Source: Marinigracilibium pacificum (GTDB lineage Bacteria; Bacteroidota; Bacteroidia; Cytophagales; Cyclobacteriaceae). Taken from it: 64,000 nucleotides of DNA. The translations under genes were made by a program, and so were the position numbers. The DNA is taken from contig NZ_JABBNU010000004.1 in NCBI RefSeq assembly GCF_012926615.1, positions 248,001 through 312,000 of the forward strand, read 5' to 3'. The notes beneath the pieces were generated by a model. That model was not told the origin of the DNA. It saw only the letters and a list, made by a program, of their open reading frames with translations, and did no database searches. Of the stretch, positions 45,646 through 55,018 are shown in pieces. The stretch's first letter is position 1. Each line of letters opens with the position of its first letter.

Positions 45646-47036
45646 GAATGGATGTAACTGCCATATTCGATATTGGGAAAACCAATAAGAAATTCTTCCT
45701 TTTTGATGAAAACCATATGGAAATTCATCATGAATACGCACGATTTGATGAGGTTGTAGATGATGATGGTTTTCCATGTGATGATTTGAAGGCGATTGAA
45801 AAATGGGTGGAAGAAACATTGAATAAATACCTGCTGAATGAAGATTTTAATATTATAAATCTGAATTTTTCCACTTATGGAGCTTCATTGGTTCACATCG
45901 ATGAAAATGGCGACCTGGCTTGTCCATTGTACAACTATCTGAAACCGTTTCCGGAAGATTTATTGGAAAAGTTTATTTCTGATTATGGACCTGTTAATGA
46001 ATTCTGCAAAAATACATCAAGCCCGATGCTTGGTATGTTAAACTCAGGATTGCAACTTTACTGGATAAAACATTGTAAACCAGAATTATATAATAGAATT
46101 AAATATTCTTTACACCTTCCTCAATATTTCAGTTATCGATTTACAGGTCAACCAGTATCCGACTTCACCAGTATAGGCTGTCATACATTTTTCTGGGATT
46201 ATAAAAATAACGATTACCATTCGTGGGTGCAAAAAGAGGGTTTAATGCAAAAAATGGCGCCGACAGTTTCAGCTAACAAAAGTTTTAAACGAACTATAGG
46301 TGGACAGGAAGTAAACATTGGCGTCGGAATACATGACAGCTCTTCGGCACTTTTACCTTATATTAAATCAATAGAAAAAGAATTTATACTGATTTCAACC
46401 GGTACCTGGAGTATCAGTTTGAATCCTTTCAACAACTCATTATTAACAGAAAAAGAATTGCTCAGAGATTGTCTTCACTACCAATCTATTGAGGGAATCC
46501 CGATTAAAGCATCTCGGTTATTTTTAGGTGAGGAGTTTAAACACCAGGTAAAGAAATTACTGGATCGATTTGATAAACCTGCAAATTATCATAAAGAATT
46601 ACTGTTTGATCCTGACCTCTATTCAAAATTAAATTCCATTAAATCATTTCAATTTGATTATAAATTCATCAAACTAAACCACTATAACTTTAAAAAGGAC
46701 TCAACTGAAGTAGCTTCAGAATTTGAATCATTTGAGCAGGCATATTATAAACTTGTTGATGAACTGACCGATGTTCAAATCGCTAGTACCAAATTAATCA
46801 TGACTGACAATATAAAAAGAATTTATGTTGATGGTGGTTTTGGATCAAATGAAATATTTATTCAAATGCTTACTCATAAATTGAAAGGATTCAAGATTTA
46901 TACAACATCATTTTCTTTAGGAACGGCTTTAGGAGCAAACTTGGTTTTAAGTAATCAACAAGTAAATAAAAAGATATTAAAGAAAAAATATCAGCTTAAA
47001 AGACACTACCCTATGGAAAGAAAAGTCAACACTTAA
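45642..47036 (+). CDS. FGGY-family sugar kinase, probable rhamnulokinase
   Basis: The 464-residue protein has the FGGY carbohydrate kinase fold. The N-terminal ATPase strand IFDIGKTNKKFFLFDE, the sugar-domain stretch CPLYNYLKPFPEDLL, STGTWSISLNPF in the middle, and the C-terminal IYVDGGFGSNEIFIQML followed by GTALGANLV are as expected. Position between isomerase and lactate-type dehydrogenase, and coupling to the isomerase by an ATGA overlap, indicate L-rhamnulose as substrate. It has low similarity in pattern to E. coli RhaB, so the identity relies on context. Confidence 0.85.
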   Translation: MRMDVTAIFDIGKTNKKFFLFDENHMEIHHEYARFDEVVDDDGFPCDDLKAIEKWVEETLNKYLLNEDFNIINLNFSTYGASLVHIDENGDLACPLYNYLKPFPEDLLEKFISDYGPVNEFCKNTSSPMLGMLNSGLQLYWIKHCKPELYNRIKYSLHLPQYFSYRFTGQPVSDFTSIGCHTFFWDYKNNDYHSWVQKEGLMQKMAPTVSANKSFKRTIGGQEVNIGVGIHDSSSALLPYIKSIEKEFILISTGTWSISLNPFNNSLLTEKELLRDCLHYQSIEGIPIKASRLFLGEEFKHQVKKLLDRFDKPANYHKELLFDPDLYSKLNSIKSFQFDYKFIKLNHYNFKKDSTEVASEFESFEQAYYKLVDELTDVQIASTKLIMTDNIKRIYVDGGFGSNEIFIQMLTHKLKGFKIYTTSFSLGTALGANLVLSNQQVNKKILKKKYQLKRHYPMERKVNT

Positions 47037-47055
47037 TCCATTTACAATATTTGTT

Positions 47056-48201
47056 ATGAATGAATATAATAGAAATTACCCTGATATCCCTGATTTAAGG
47101 CTTAGAGCATCTAAGCGAGTACCTAAATTTGCATTTGAATACCTTGATGGAGGTTGTAATCAGGATATAAACCTGAAAAAAAACATGACTGATATTCAGG
47201 AAATTGAATTGATGCCAAAGTATATCGCAAATTTTGACTTTCCTGATACTAGTGTTGAATTGTTTGGTCACCGATATGACGCTCCGTTTGGAATTTCTCC
47301 AATCGGCCTACAAGGATTAATTTGGCCCAAGGCTCCTGAGATATTGGCTAAATCTGCTTTAGAACATAATGTCCCTTTTATATTAAGTACCGTTTCAACA
47401 GCCAGTATTGAAAATATTGCAGAAATCACTGAAGGTAGGTTTTGGTTTCAACTGTATCATCCGAAAGATAATAAACTACGTGATGATCTTCTTGAAAGAG
47501 CATGGGAATCCGGATGTAGGGTATTAGTAATTCTGGCAGATGTTCCGACTTTTGGCTATCGTCCAAGAGACATTAGAAATGGTTTGTCATTGCCACCGAA
47601 AATGACTCTTAAAAATGTTATGCAGATCGTCACCAAACCGACCTGGGCTCTTAAGACACTTTCTGCGGGTAAGCCTTCTTTTGCCTCTATTAATCCATAT
47701 ATACCAAAAAACTTAAATCTTTCCCAACTGGGTAATTTTATGAATTATACTTTTGATGGGCGATTGACAATGGATAAAATCAAAGAATTACGAGATAAAT
47801 GGAAAGGGAAACTGGTAATCAAAGGATTAGTTAATGAAGAAGATATTGAAAGTTCGATAAGTATTGGCATCGATGGTGCAATCGTATCAAATCATGGCGG
47901 AAGACAACTTGATGCTGGACAATCTTCCATAAAGCCTCTTCAAAAACTTGCTCCTGAGTTTGGAGACAAAATAACATTAATGATAGATAGTGGTTTGCGA
48001 TCCGGCCCTGATATCGCTCGATGCATTGCAGCCGGAGCTCAGTTTACTTTTATGGGAAGACCCTTTATGTATGGCGTAGGAGCTTTAGGAAATGAAGGTG
48101 GAAATCATACGATTGCCATATTAAAAACACAGTTTAAACAAGTAATGGAACAGCTTTGCTGTGAAAATGTAGCAGATCTACCCCAGCATTTGATTCAATA
48201 A
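47056..48201 (+). CDS. FMN-dependent alpha-hydroxy-acid dehydrogenase (L-lactate dehydrogenase-like)
   Basis: The 381-residue protein is an FMN-dependent TIM-barrel enzyme of the L-lactate dehydrogenase/glycolate oxidase family. The N-terminal DLRLRASKRVPKFAFEYLDGG, the middle FGISPIGLQGLIWPKAPE, and the active-site block IVSNHGGRQLDAG (catalytic His, Arg) followed by LMIDSGLRSGPDI and FMGRPFMYG are conserved. It oxidises L-lactate to pyruvate with electrons to the respiratory chain. It lies 20 bases after the kinase gene, fitting with lactate made from lactaldehyde by the fused aldolase/dehydrogenase. Confidence 0.9.
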   Translation: MNEYNRNYPDIPDLRLRASKRVPKFAFEYLDGGCNQDINLKKNMTDIQEIELMPKYIANFDFPDTSVELFGHRYDAPFGISPIGLQGLIWPKAPEILAKSALEHNVPFILSTVSTASIENIAEITEGRFWFQLYHPKDNKLRDDLLERAWESGCRVLVILADVPTFGYRPRDIRNGLSLPPKMTLKNVMQIVTKPTWALKTLSAGKPSFASINPYIPKNLNLSQLGNFMNYTFDGRLTMDKIKELRDKWKGKLVIKGLVNEEDIESSISIGIDGAIVSNHGGRQLDAGQSSIKPLQKLAPEFGDKITLMIDSGLRSGPDIARCIAAGAQFTFMGRPFMYGVGALGNEGGNHTIAILKTQFKQVMEQLCCENVADLPQHLIQ

Positions 48202-48230
48202 TTAATAATTGGAACTTTAATTTTTTTTTA

Positions 48231-50489
48231 GTGAGACAGATCAGACCAAAATTAAATTCACTTTATACATCCTCATTTGTATGTTTAACTGTTCTTACCA
48301 TTTGGTTTTTAACTTCCTGTGATTATCAAAAACCTGAGGAAAAGGAAATACAATTAACAGATTATGTAGATCCTTTTATTGGCACTGATGATGAAGGAAA
48401 TACCAACCCTGGTGCTGTATTACCCTGGGGACTCGTTTCTGTAAGTCCACATACCTTTGATTTTACCAGGCAAATAAGTCCTACCAGTTACCGAAGCGAC
48501 TCAACCCACATCTATGCATTTAGTTTTATTAATTTATCAGGTATCGGTTGTCCGGCTGGAGGAAGTGTTCCGGTAAAGCTGGTCAAAGGAAGTTTTTCAA
48601 CGGATGTGGACCAAGTGAAATCTACCTTCAGTGAGGAAAAAGCAAAACCAGGATATTACAGTGTTATTCTTGACAAGCAACGCACGAAAGTAGAGGCAAC
48701 GAGTACATTACGATCTGGGATATTAAAATTTTCTTTACCTGCCGGTGAGTCTCATATTTATATTGATTTAACAGCCAACCAAGGTCATTTTAAAGGTGGG
48801 TTGGTAAACCTCGATGCATCCGGAGGTGTTTCCGGATTTCAGTTAGATGGTAATTTCTGTGGCTCACCAACAAAGCAAAAAATATATTTTTACGCCAAAA
48901 CAGACCTGGAACCGGATTCCATTATGCTTTTAAATAATGATCCTCAGGATACGAAAGAAGTTAACAATAAATCCATTGGAAACAATGGAGCAGTGTTTAG
49001 CTTTAATTTGACTCAAGCTACGCAAATAAGTCTACGTGTTGGATTATCATTTGTATCAGCCGATAATGCTCGTGATAATTTAATGAAAGAACAGAAAGAT
49101 CTCACTTTTGAAGACATAAAGCAAAATGCGAATGATCAATGGATCAAACAACTTGAAAAAATAAATGTATCAGGTAGTAATAAAAACAATAAAATAAAAT
49201 TTTATACGGCACTATACCATTCATTGCTTCTACCCCAAACCTATTCGGACTACAATGGTCAATACAAGGTGATGGGATCAGACAGTGTTGCGTCAGCAGA
49301 TTATACACGATACACCACCTATTCATTGTGGGATACTTATCGTACTGTCCATCCACTTTTAACATTAGTCTATCCTGAGATTCAAACAGACATGATGAAA
49401 TCGATGATCGGGATGTATCAGGAAAGCGGATGGCTGCCAAAATGGGAACTTTTCGGACAGGAAGCCGGTGTAATGGTGGGTGACCCAGGCATACCAGTCA
49501 TTGTCGATTCATATATGAAAGGTTTGACCGATATTGATGCAAATGTAGCATTGGAAGCGATGATCAAACATAGCGATCAGGAAATTGGAAATTTCATTCG
49601 CCCCGGTATAAGACAGTATAATCATTATGGTTACATTCCTATGGACGACCGAGGTGGTGACCCTATGAAATTCAAATGGTTTACGGATATGGTCTGGGGA
49701 CCAGTAAGCACAACACAGGAATATAATCTTGCAGATTACAATATCAGTGTATTAGCTAATGCTCTTGGTAAAAAAGACGTAAGTAGTCGCTACCTTAATA
49801 AAAGCCATAGTTTTCTTACACTTTTTGATACGACAACACAATTTTTAAGGCCTAAGAATAAAGATGGCAGCTGGATGGATCCATTTAACCCAACTGACAG
49901 ATACTTTGATATCAGATGGAAAAAAAGTGGTGGAAAAGGTTATGTTGAAGGAACAGCGTGGCAATATTTATTTTTTGTACCTCATGCATTGGATACATTA
50001 AAAAGTGTTATGGGAAAGGAAACTTTTTATAACAAACTAACAGCAGTATTTGATGAAGGTCACTTTGATATGACTAATGAACCGGATATAAGCTACCCAT
50101 ATATTTTCAATTATATTGAGGGAAAAGAAGATTTAACCGCTCAACATATCCATAAGTTAATAGAGGAACACTTTACCCTGGATAAAAATGGAATTCCTGG
50201 TAATGATGATGCAGGCACTCTGTCAGCCTGGCTGGTTTTTTCAATGATGGGAATATATCCGGATGTACCGGGGAAACCACATTACCAAATAACTACTCCA
50301 ACATTTGACACAATTAAAATAAAATTAAACCCTGCCTATTACACAGGTGAATCACTAATCATAAACAAACAGGGAAATAATGTAACGTTGAATGAAATTT
50401 TATTTAACGGAGAATCACTGGATAGTTATAAAATTGATCACCAGACAATAACTAAAGGAGGCGAACTTATATTAAATACCGGAAAATGA
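48231..50489 (+). CDS. GH92 alpha-mannosidase lipoprotein
   Basis: The 752-residue protein starts with GTG and has a lipobox (WFLTSC). The GH92 marks are DYVDPFIGTDDEGNTNPGAV, LWDTYRTVHPLLTLVYPE, the general-acid region YVEGTAWQY (Glu near 574) and GNDDAGTLSAW (near 657-667) with WLVFSMMGIYPDVPG. The family is exo-acting, calcium-dependent, inverting alpha-mannosidases. It is in one direction with and 29 bases after the rhamnose genes, so mannose trimming and rhamnose use are probably co-expressed. It is followed by an overlapping lipoprotein gene. Confidence 0.93.
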   Translation: MRQIRPKLNSLYTSSFVCLTVLTIWFLTSCDYQKPEEKEIQLTDYVDPFIGTDDEGNTNPGAVLPWGLVSVSPHTFDFTRQISPTSYRSDSTHIYAFSFINLSGIGCPAGGSVPVKLVKGSFSTDVDQVKSTFSEEKAKPGYYSVILDKQRTKVEATSTLRSGILKFSLPAGESHIYIDLTANQGHFKGGLVNLDASGGVSGFQLDGNFCGSPTKQKIYFYAKTDLEPDSIMLLNNDPQDTKEVNNKSIGNNGAVFSFNLTQATQISLRVGLSFVSADNARDNLMKEQKDLTFEDIKQNANDQWIKQLEKINVSGSNKNNKIKFYTALYHSLLLPQTYSDYNGQYKVMGSDSVASADYTRYTTYSLWDTYRTVHPLLTLVYPEIQTDMMKSMIGMYQESGWLPKWELFGQEAGVMVGDPGIPVIVDSYMKGLTDIDANVALEAMIKHSDQEIGNFIRPGIRQYNHYGYIPMDDRGGDPMKFKWFTDMVWGPVSTTQEYNLADYNISVLANALGKKDVSSRYLNKSHSFLTLFDTTTQFLRPKNKDGSWMDPFNPTDRYFDIRWKKSGGKGYVEGTAWQYLFFVPHALDTLKSVMGKETFYNKLTAVFDEGHFDMTNEPDISYPYIFNYIEGKEDLTAQHIHKLIEEHFTLDKNGIPGNDDAGTLSAWLVFSMMGIYPDVPGKPHYQITTPTFDTIKIKLNPAYYTGESLIINKQGNNVTLNEILFNGESLDSYKIDHQTITKGGELILNTGK

Positions 50490-51580
50490 AAGCATTAAGA
50501 GGCCTTATCCTACTAACTATATTCAGCTGTTCAGCAGATAAAGAAAAACATGAAATAACAATTTCGAATGAAAAGATCGTCATTACTCAATCATTGCAAA
50601 ACTCTGCGATCACTGAATTACGGTTAAAAGATGATAGCCTTAATGTTTACAGTTGGTCTTTACCTATGGACCGAATGCCTGAAACCCATACAGTTCCATT
50701 TAAAGGTCATTTTATCGCGCTGGGCAATTGGGGTTTCCCAACTGAAAATGAACAAAAATCAGGTCAGGTATTTTATGGCGAAGTAAACACTAAAAATTGG
50801 GAATTATTAACTGCTGAAAATAAAACAGATTCGACTTTATCAGCTGAGGTTCATTTTAAAAGTGACATTTCAAAACTGGATGTATCTAGAGAAATAACTC
50901 TTTTTAAAACTAAAAATTATATTAAAATATCCGAAAAAATAACCAATACACTTCCGGTAATCAGGCCCTTCCAGCTTTTACAACATCCAACGCTGGGAAC
51001 ACCGTTTATCTCTGAAAAAACGATTGTTAATTCAAATGCCGGAATAGGATTCTTTAATAATGGTCCATTCAAGAAAGATACCTTCCCACCTGTCCAGACC
51101 TATTCATGGCCTGTTGCTATTCTTCCCACCGGATCATCGAACTTAAAACATACTGATAAAACCTTTGGTAAATACCTTTCATCGCACATCTTTCCGGATA
51201 GTGTGAAAAATGGATGGGTAACTGCTTATAATCCGGAATTTGATTTATTAATAGGATATTTTTTCTCCACAGACGATTATCCATGGATAAATTTTTGGCA
51301 AAGTATAAATGGCAGTGATTTAGAGGCAAGGGCATTTGAATTTTCGAATGTTGGTATATCGGAACCCTTAAATGAACTAATTCTTAAAGATCTTAGATTT
51401 AATGACGTAAATTCTTTTGAAATAATTGATGCAGAAAGCTCAATAAAGAAAGAATATTATGTCTTCCTGATCAAAGTGCCAGAAGACTTCAGTGAAACAA
51501 CTACCATAAAAAAACACAGCAAGGGATTTTCTCTAAGATATGAATCACAATCTGGGAAAATTAAGGAATTAAATTTCTAA
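50486..51580 (+). CDS. Lipoprotein with beta-sandwich fold, possible sugar-binding or epimerase-like
   Basis: The 364-residue protein has a short lipobox (LLTIFSC). It is beta-rich throughout, with FKGHFIALGNWGFPTENEQK, LLQHPTLGTPFISEKT and SHIFPDSVKNGWVTAYNPEF. The order resembles the galactose-mutarotase/beta-galactosidase small-chain sandwich fold, but no catalytic residues were identified. It overlaps the GH92 stop by four bases (ATGA), so it is translationally coupled to the mannosidase. Function unknown; likely to bind or prepare the glycan. Confidence 0.6.
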   Translation: MKALRGLILLTIFSCSADKEKHEITISNEKIVITQSLQNSAITELRLKDDSLNVYSWSLPMDRMPETHTVPFKGHFIALGNWGFPTENEQKSGQVFYGEVNTKNWELLTAENKTDSTLSAEVHFKSDISKLDVSREITLFKTKNYIKISEKITNTLPVIRPFQLLQHPTLGTPFISEKTIVNSNAGIGFFNNGPFKKDTFPPVQTYSWPVAILPTGSSNLKHTDKTFGKYLSSHIFPDSVKNGWVTAYNPEFDLLIGYFFSTDDYPWINFWQSINGSDLEARAFEFSNVGISEPLNELILKDLRFNDVNSFEIIDAESSIKKEYYVFLIKVPEDFSETTTIKKHSKGFSLRYESQSGKIKELNF

Positions 51581-51679
51581 GCAACAACAATACTTTTTAA
51601 ACAGGAATATTTCAATTTATAATACCGCTACTTAAAATTTGTAAACTAAAATTCGTGCTTATATTTTTTAGTAAATAAA

Positions 51680-51701
51680 GGAGGGGCATAATTGCCCCTC
51701 C
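51680..51701 (-). terminator. Intrinsic terminator at end of the sulfatase operon
   Basis: GGAGGGGCA and TGCCCCTCC form a nine-pair stem with a four-base loop. On the minus strand it is followed by TTTATTTAC. It lies about 48 bases beyond the sulfatase stop and also faces the convergent lipoprotein gene. Confidence 0.85.
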
Positions 51702-51748
51702 CAACTCAACCAAACTATCAGGATTTATTACCCATCTAAACCCTAACC

Positions 51749-53476
51749 CTATTTATCATATTTTAATATCACTTCAACTGATTCGCTTTCTTTATAACCG
51801 TATCGTTGTGCTTTTATAACATTCATTGAATCACTTTTCTTCAAAGGCGTGGTATAGATATGCCATCGATCATCATTTGACTTCTGGTATGCGATGGTCG
51901 CACCAGGTGTCGATGATTTAAGAACCAGCTTATCCTGATCCAGCTGATATGTTGGTGTGGCCGTCACCGGTTGTTCACCACCGGGCCACATTTCCTCAGC
52001 CTGAATTGTTTCAGGTTTATTCTCAAGGTCACCTACCTCCTCTTGCCAGGTTAATAATGCCTGATGCATCTCTGATTTCACATTTTCATAATCAGAATCC
52101 ATCGCCAGATTTATTAACTCGTATGGATCATTTTTAAGATCATATAATTCTTCCTTAGGTTTAGCATTTGCCAGCCAGCTACTTTGTTCATCAGTAAGGG
52201 TTCCTTTTTCATTCATTGACAAAATCTGTCTCATAAGCGGCATTTGCTCAAGAAAAGTAATTTGCTGCTGATAGGGTTTATCCGGATCATAATTATAAAT
52301 GTATTTATAATCTTTACTTCTCACAGCTCGCCTTGTATCGTAGCGATTATCCATACGATCACGTGCTGCATATACATAATCACGAGGTTTGTCCTTTAAT
52401 TCAGTGAAAATAGGTTTGCCATGCATCCATTCGGGCACTTCAACTCCTGCAAATTCTAACACGGTAGGAACCAGATCTATATAGCTAACCAGGTCTGTAA
52501 TACGATGAGGTTGAGCCACATTTTCAGGTAAATATTTTTCAGGTATGTAAATAGCTAATGGTACTTTTATACCTGAGTCATATATCCATCGCTTGCTACG
52601 GGGAAGGCAGTCTCCGTGATCGGTCATGATAAATATTATTGTATTTTCCAGCAAATTATCTTCACGAAGATCCATCATTAACTCACCGATTTGCCTGTCC
52701 ATTCTTGAAATATTATCGTACAATCGAGCGATATGCCCTCTGCTTATCTCTGTATCAGGCAAAAATGGCGGTACGGTAACATCCTTAGGGTCAACCATAA
52801 ATGAAGAATCTAAAGGCGGTCTGTTTTTCACATCAGGAGCGACATTCTCCATATTAATACCAAATTCTTTAAAAAATCTTTCTTTGGTGCTGTCTGGCCA
52901 AATGTTTATTTCATGAGTAATCTCATAAGTACTGTAAATAAAAAATGGACGTTCTTTATCCTTCTCTTTTCTATTTCTCCAATGCGGATAGTAGGTTACT
53001 TCATCCCAAATAGTAAAAGGATCACCAAACTGATAATCTAATTTAGTATAACTGGAAGTCCAATATCCATTCGCTCTGAGCAACTCAGGAAAAGCCTTTA
53101 CCTCAGGTGGAGGAACAGCATTATACATTGGAAAACCAGGCATGCTGATTACACTTTTCTTTTGACGCATATGTTGAGTACCAATACTACTCGGATAACA
53201 TCCGGTAATCATGCTTGACCTGCTGGGAGCACATACACCGGAAACAGTAAAGGCATTATCAAAAACGATGGCCTTTGATGCTATTGAATCTATATTTGGT
53301 GTGTGTGCTAAGGAATCTCCATTAAATGAAAACCGCGGACCCAAATCTTCAGCAACCAACCAGATTATGTTAGGTGGTGTGTTTGGTTTCTGAGCTTCAT
53401 TACCTTCATTATCCTTTTTAGCGCAGGCCATGAAGAGAATTAAAAATATTAAAAAAGTTATGTTAGATATTTTCAT
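51749..53476 (-). CDS. Sulfatase lipoprotein, CAPSR type (S1_8-like)
   Basis: The 575-residue protein has a lipobox (FMACAK, Cys18). The sulfatase signature CAPSRSSMITG puts the formylglycine-precursor Cys at position 82. The metal motif is AEDLG (Glu43-Asp44), where most sulfatases have DD; this Glu-Asp form occurs in the S1_8 subgroup. A second metal segment is FIMTDHGDCLP. It hydrolyses sulfate esters or N-sulfates of a glycan in the periplasm. The C-terminal ~85 residues form a chitobiase/Fn3-like small module (STPGATIAYQKS). It overlaps the GH-A gene by 14 bases and is the last gene of the operon. Confidence 0.92.
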   Translation of the reverse strand: MKISNITFLIFLILFMACAKKDNEGNEAQKPNTPPNIIWLVAEDLGPRFSFNGDSLAHTPNIDSIASKAIVFDNAFTVSGVCAPSRSSMITGCYPSSIGTQHMRQKKSVISMPGFPMYNAVPPPEVKAFPELLRANGYWTSSYTKLDYQFGDPFTIWDEVTYYPHWRNRKEKDKERPFFIYSTYEITHEINIWPDSTKERFFKEFGINMENVAPDVKNRPPLDSSFMVDPKDVTVPPFLPDTEISRGHIARLYDNISRMDRQIGELMMDLREDNLLENTIIFIMTDHGDCLPRSKRWIYDSGIKVPLAIYIPEKYLPENVAQPHRITDLVSYIDLVPTVLEFAGVEVPEWMHGKPIFTELKDKPRDYVYAARDRMDNRYDTRRAVRSKDYKYIYNYDPDKPYQQQITFLEQMPLMRQILSMNEKGTLTDEQSSWLANAKPKEELYDLKNDPYELINLAMDSDYENVKSEMHQALLTWQEEVGDLENKPETIQAEEMWPGGEQPVTATPTYQLDQDKLVLKSSTPGATIAYQKSNDDRWHIYTTPLKKSDSMNVIKAQRYGYKESESVEVILKYDK

Positions 53477-55010
53477 GAATTAAGGTTATTGAATGTGGCG
53501 GAATTACTAATATTTGTTCGCTTAAAGCCTCTTTATTGATGTTGATTGATCGGGCACCATTAATATATTCTGATAAAGGTGCAGAATATTGACTCATATT
53601 TCCGTTCGATATTCCTAATTCAGATAAATCAACGCTGGTCTCATCGTAACCATAATTTATAATTAATACTGACGTTTCTTCATTTTCATTAACCGTGACC
53701 CATCCGGATAGCGATGGAACTGAATTACCTCTGTCATCAATTAACATGTACTCAGAATCGAAGTTAAGATGACTAATTGTTGTATTATTTTTTATTGATT
53801 CAGCTGTAAATTTTGTTGCTAAACCCGCAGCTGATAGTTGCCAGGGAATAGATGAAACATTTTTAAATTTCACATGATTTAATCCTGTGGAATCTGTATA
53901 AATCAATGGGAATTTATCTCCGATTAAATTGTGAATCGTTACGACCTCAAAAGGATTTTCTAAAAACGTCTGGTAATACATCATTATATATAATGTATTT
54001 GCCCATGTTCCTCTGATCGCAGAATTATCAGCCCGCACATTAAATTCAGTACACCATATTGGTAAATTTCTATGAGGACCGATTTTGTCATAATTCAACA
54101 CACTATTCCTGGCTGTGGTGAGCATGTTAGCCAATACGGCCTGATCATCTAATTGCTTTATTTCCCATACCTGCTTTTCCAATAGATCGTCCGGACTTTT
54201 TCTAAGAGCGGTTTTCGAATCAGTTGTCCCTTCCGTTCCGGCAGTGATTTTTTTCTTTTCCTGCTGCCCGTCAAGCCCAAAAGGACTGTATTTATGGTAA
54301 ATTACTGCATCAGCATTTGAGCAATTACTCAATGCCCTTTCGGTCCAATCAGTATGTCGTGGATTTTTTCTAAGGTAATTTGCCAAAATAGCACATTTTG
54401 CCTCCGGAAAGGCTGATTTGATACTATCTATCCAGATTGAACAGGTCTTACCATAATCTTCGGGCGTAGGATAAACGCTCATTTCATAGGGTAACCCAAA
54501 ATAGAGTTCATTACCTAATTCAATATATTTTATGTCAAGACCAAGTTCTTTTGCTCGTCGTAAGTTTCTCATGGTGTGATTCAGGTCTTTACTAAGCATA
54601 TTGACCATAAATACAGGAGTAGTTCCTGTGGCTTTAATTCCTTTAGCAAAATTTTCCAAACTATATCGGTTCGGACTTTCCTTAAGATTATTAGCGACCA
54701 CCCACTTGATCATCAGACTGTCCGGCACCTCACTATCAATCCAACCCTTATCCCAATCCCAGTAATTTCCAATGGTACCTCCGGGATATCGTATAGTTGA
54801 TAAAGACAACTGGTTTACTGATTCAACTAAATCAGAATTGTCCCAGGGATTATCAATACCAACCAGATTTGCATTCGTCCCTAGAAAATGCTGGCTCAAA
54901 GGTTTAGCATTTAACTTACTGACTTTGATTGGTTTATTACCAGAAGAACCGCAACTTGTCAATAAAATTATCGCGAATATGTATATACAGTATTTCATGT
55001 TAGTTTTCAT
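53463..55010 (-). CDS. Clan GH-A glycoside hydrolase lipoprotein (GH51/GH79-like)
   Basis: The start at 55010 avoids overlap with the upstream sulfatase (stop 55019); an ATG at 54998 gives the same lipoprotein signal (FAIILLTSC). The TIM-barrel part has STIRYPGGTIGNYWDWDKGW, the acid/base motif IELGNELYF (Asn-Glu) and a later IWCTEFNVRADN with the probable nucleophile Glu, which fits clan GH-A families such as GH51 or GH79. The C-terminal ~130 residues form a beta-sandwich. The exact family and substrate (arabinofuranoside, uronide or other) are not resolved. It stands between two sulfatase genes, with overlaps or near-overlaps, so it acts on a sulfated glycan. Confidence 0.8.
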   Translation of the reverse strand: MKTNMKYCIYIFAIILLTSCGSSGNKPIKVSKLNAKPLSQHFLGTNANLVGIDNPWDNSDLVESVNQLSLSTIRYPGGTIGNYWDWDKGWIDSEVPDSLMIKWVVANNLKESPNRYSLENFAKGIKATGTTPVFMVNMLSKDLNHTMRNLRRAKELGLDIKYIELGNELYFGLPYEMSVYPTPEDYGKTCSIWIDSIKSAFPEAKCAILANYLRKNPRHTDWTERALSNCSNADAVIYHKYSPFGLDGQQEKKKITAGTEGTTDSKTALRKSPDDLLEKQVWEIKQLDDQAVLANMLTTARNSVLNYDKIGPHRNLPIWCTEFNVRADNSAIRGTWANTLYIMMYYQTFLENPFEVVTIHNLIGDKFPLIYTDSTGLNHVKFKNVSSIPWQLSAAGLATKFTAESIKNNTTISHLNFDSEYMLIDDRGNSVPSLSGWVTVNENEETSVLIINYGYDETSVDLSELGISNGNMSQYSAPLSEYINGARSININKEALSEQILVIPPHSITLIHENI

Positions 55011-55018
55011 CAGGTTCA

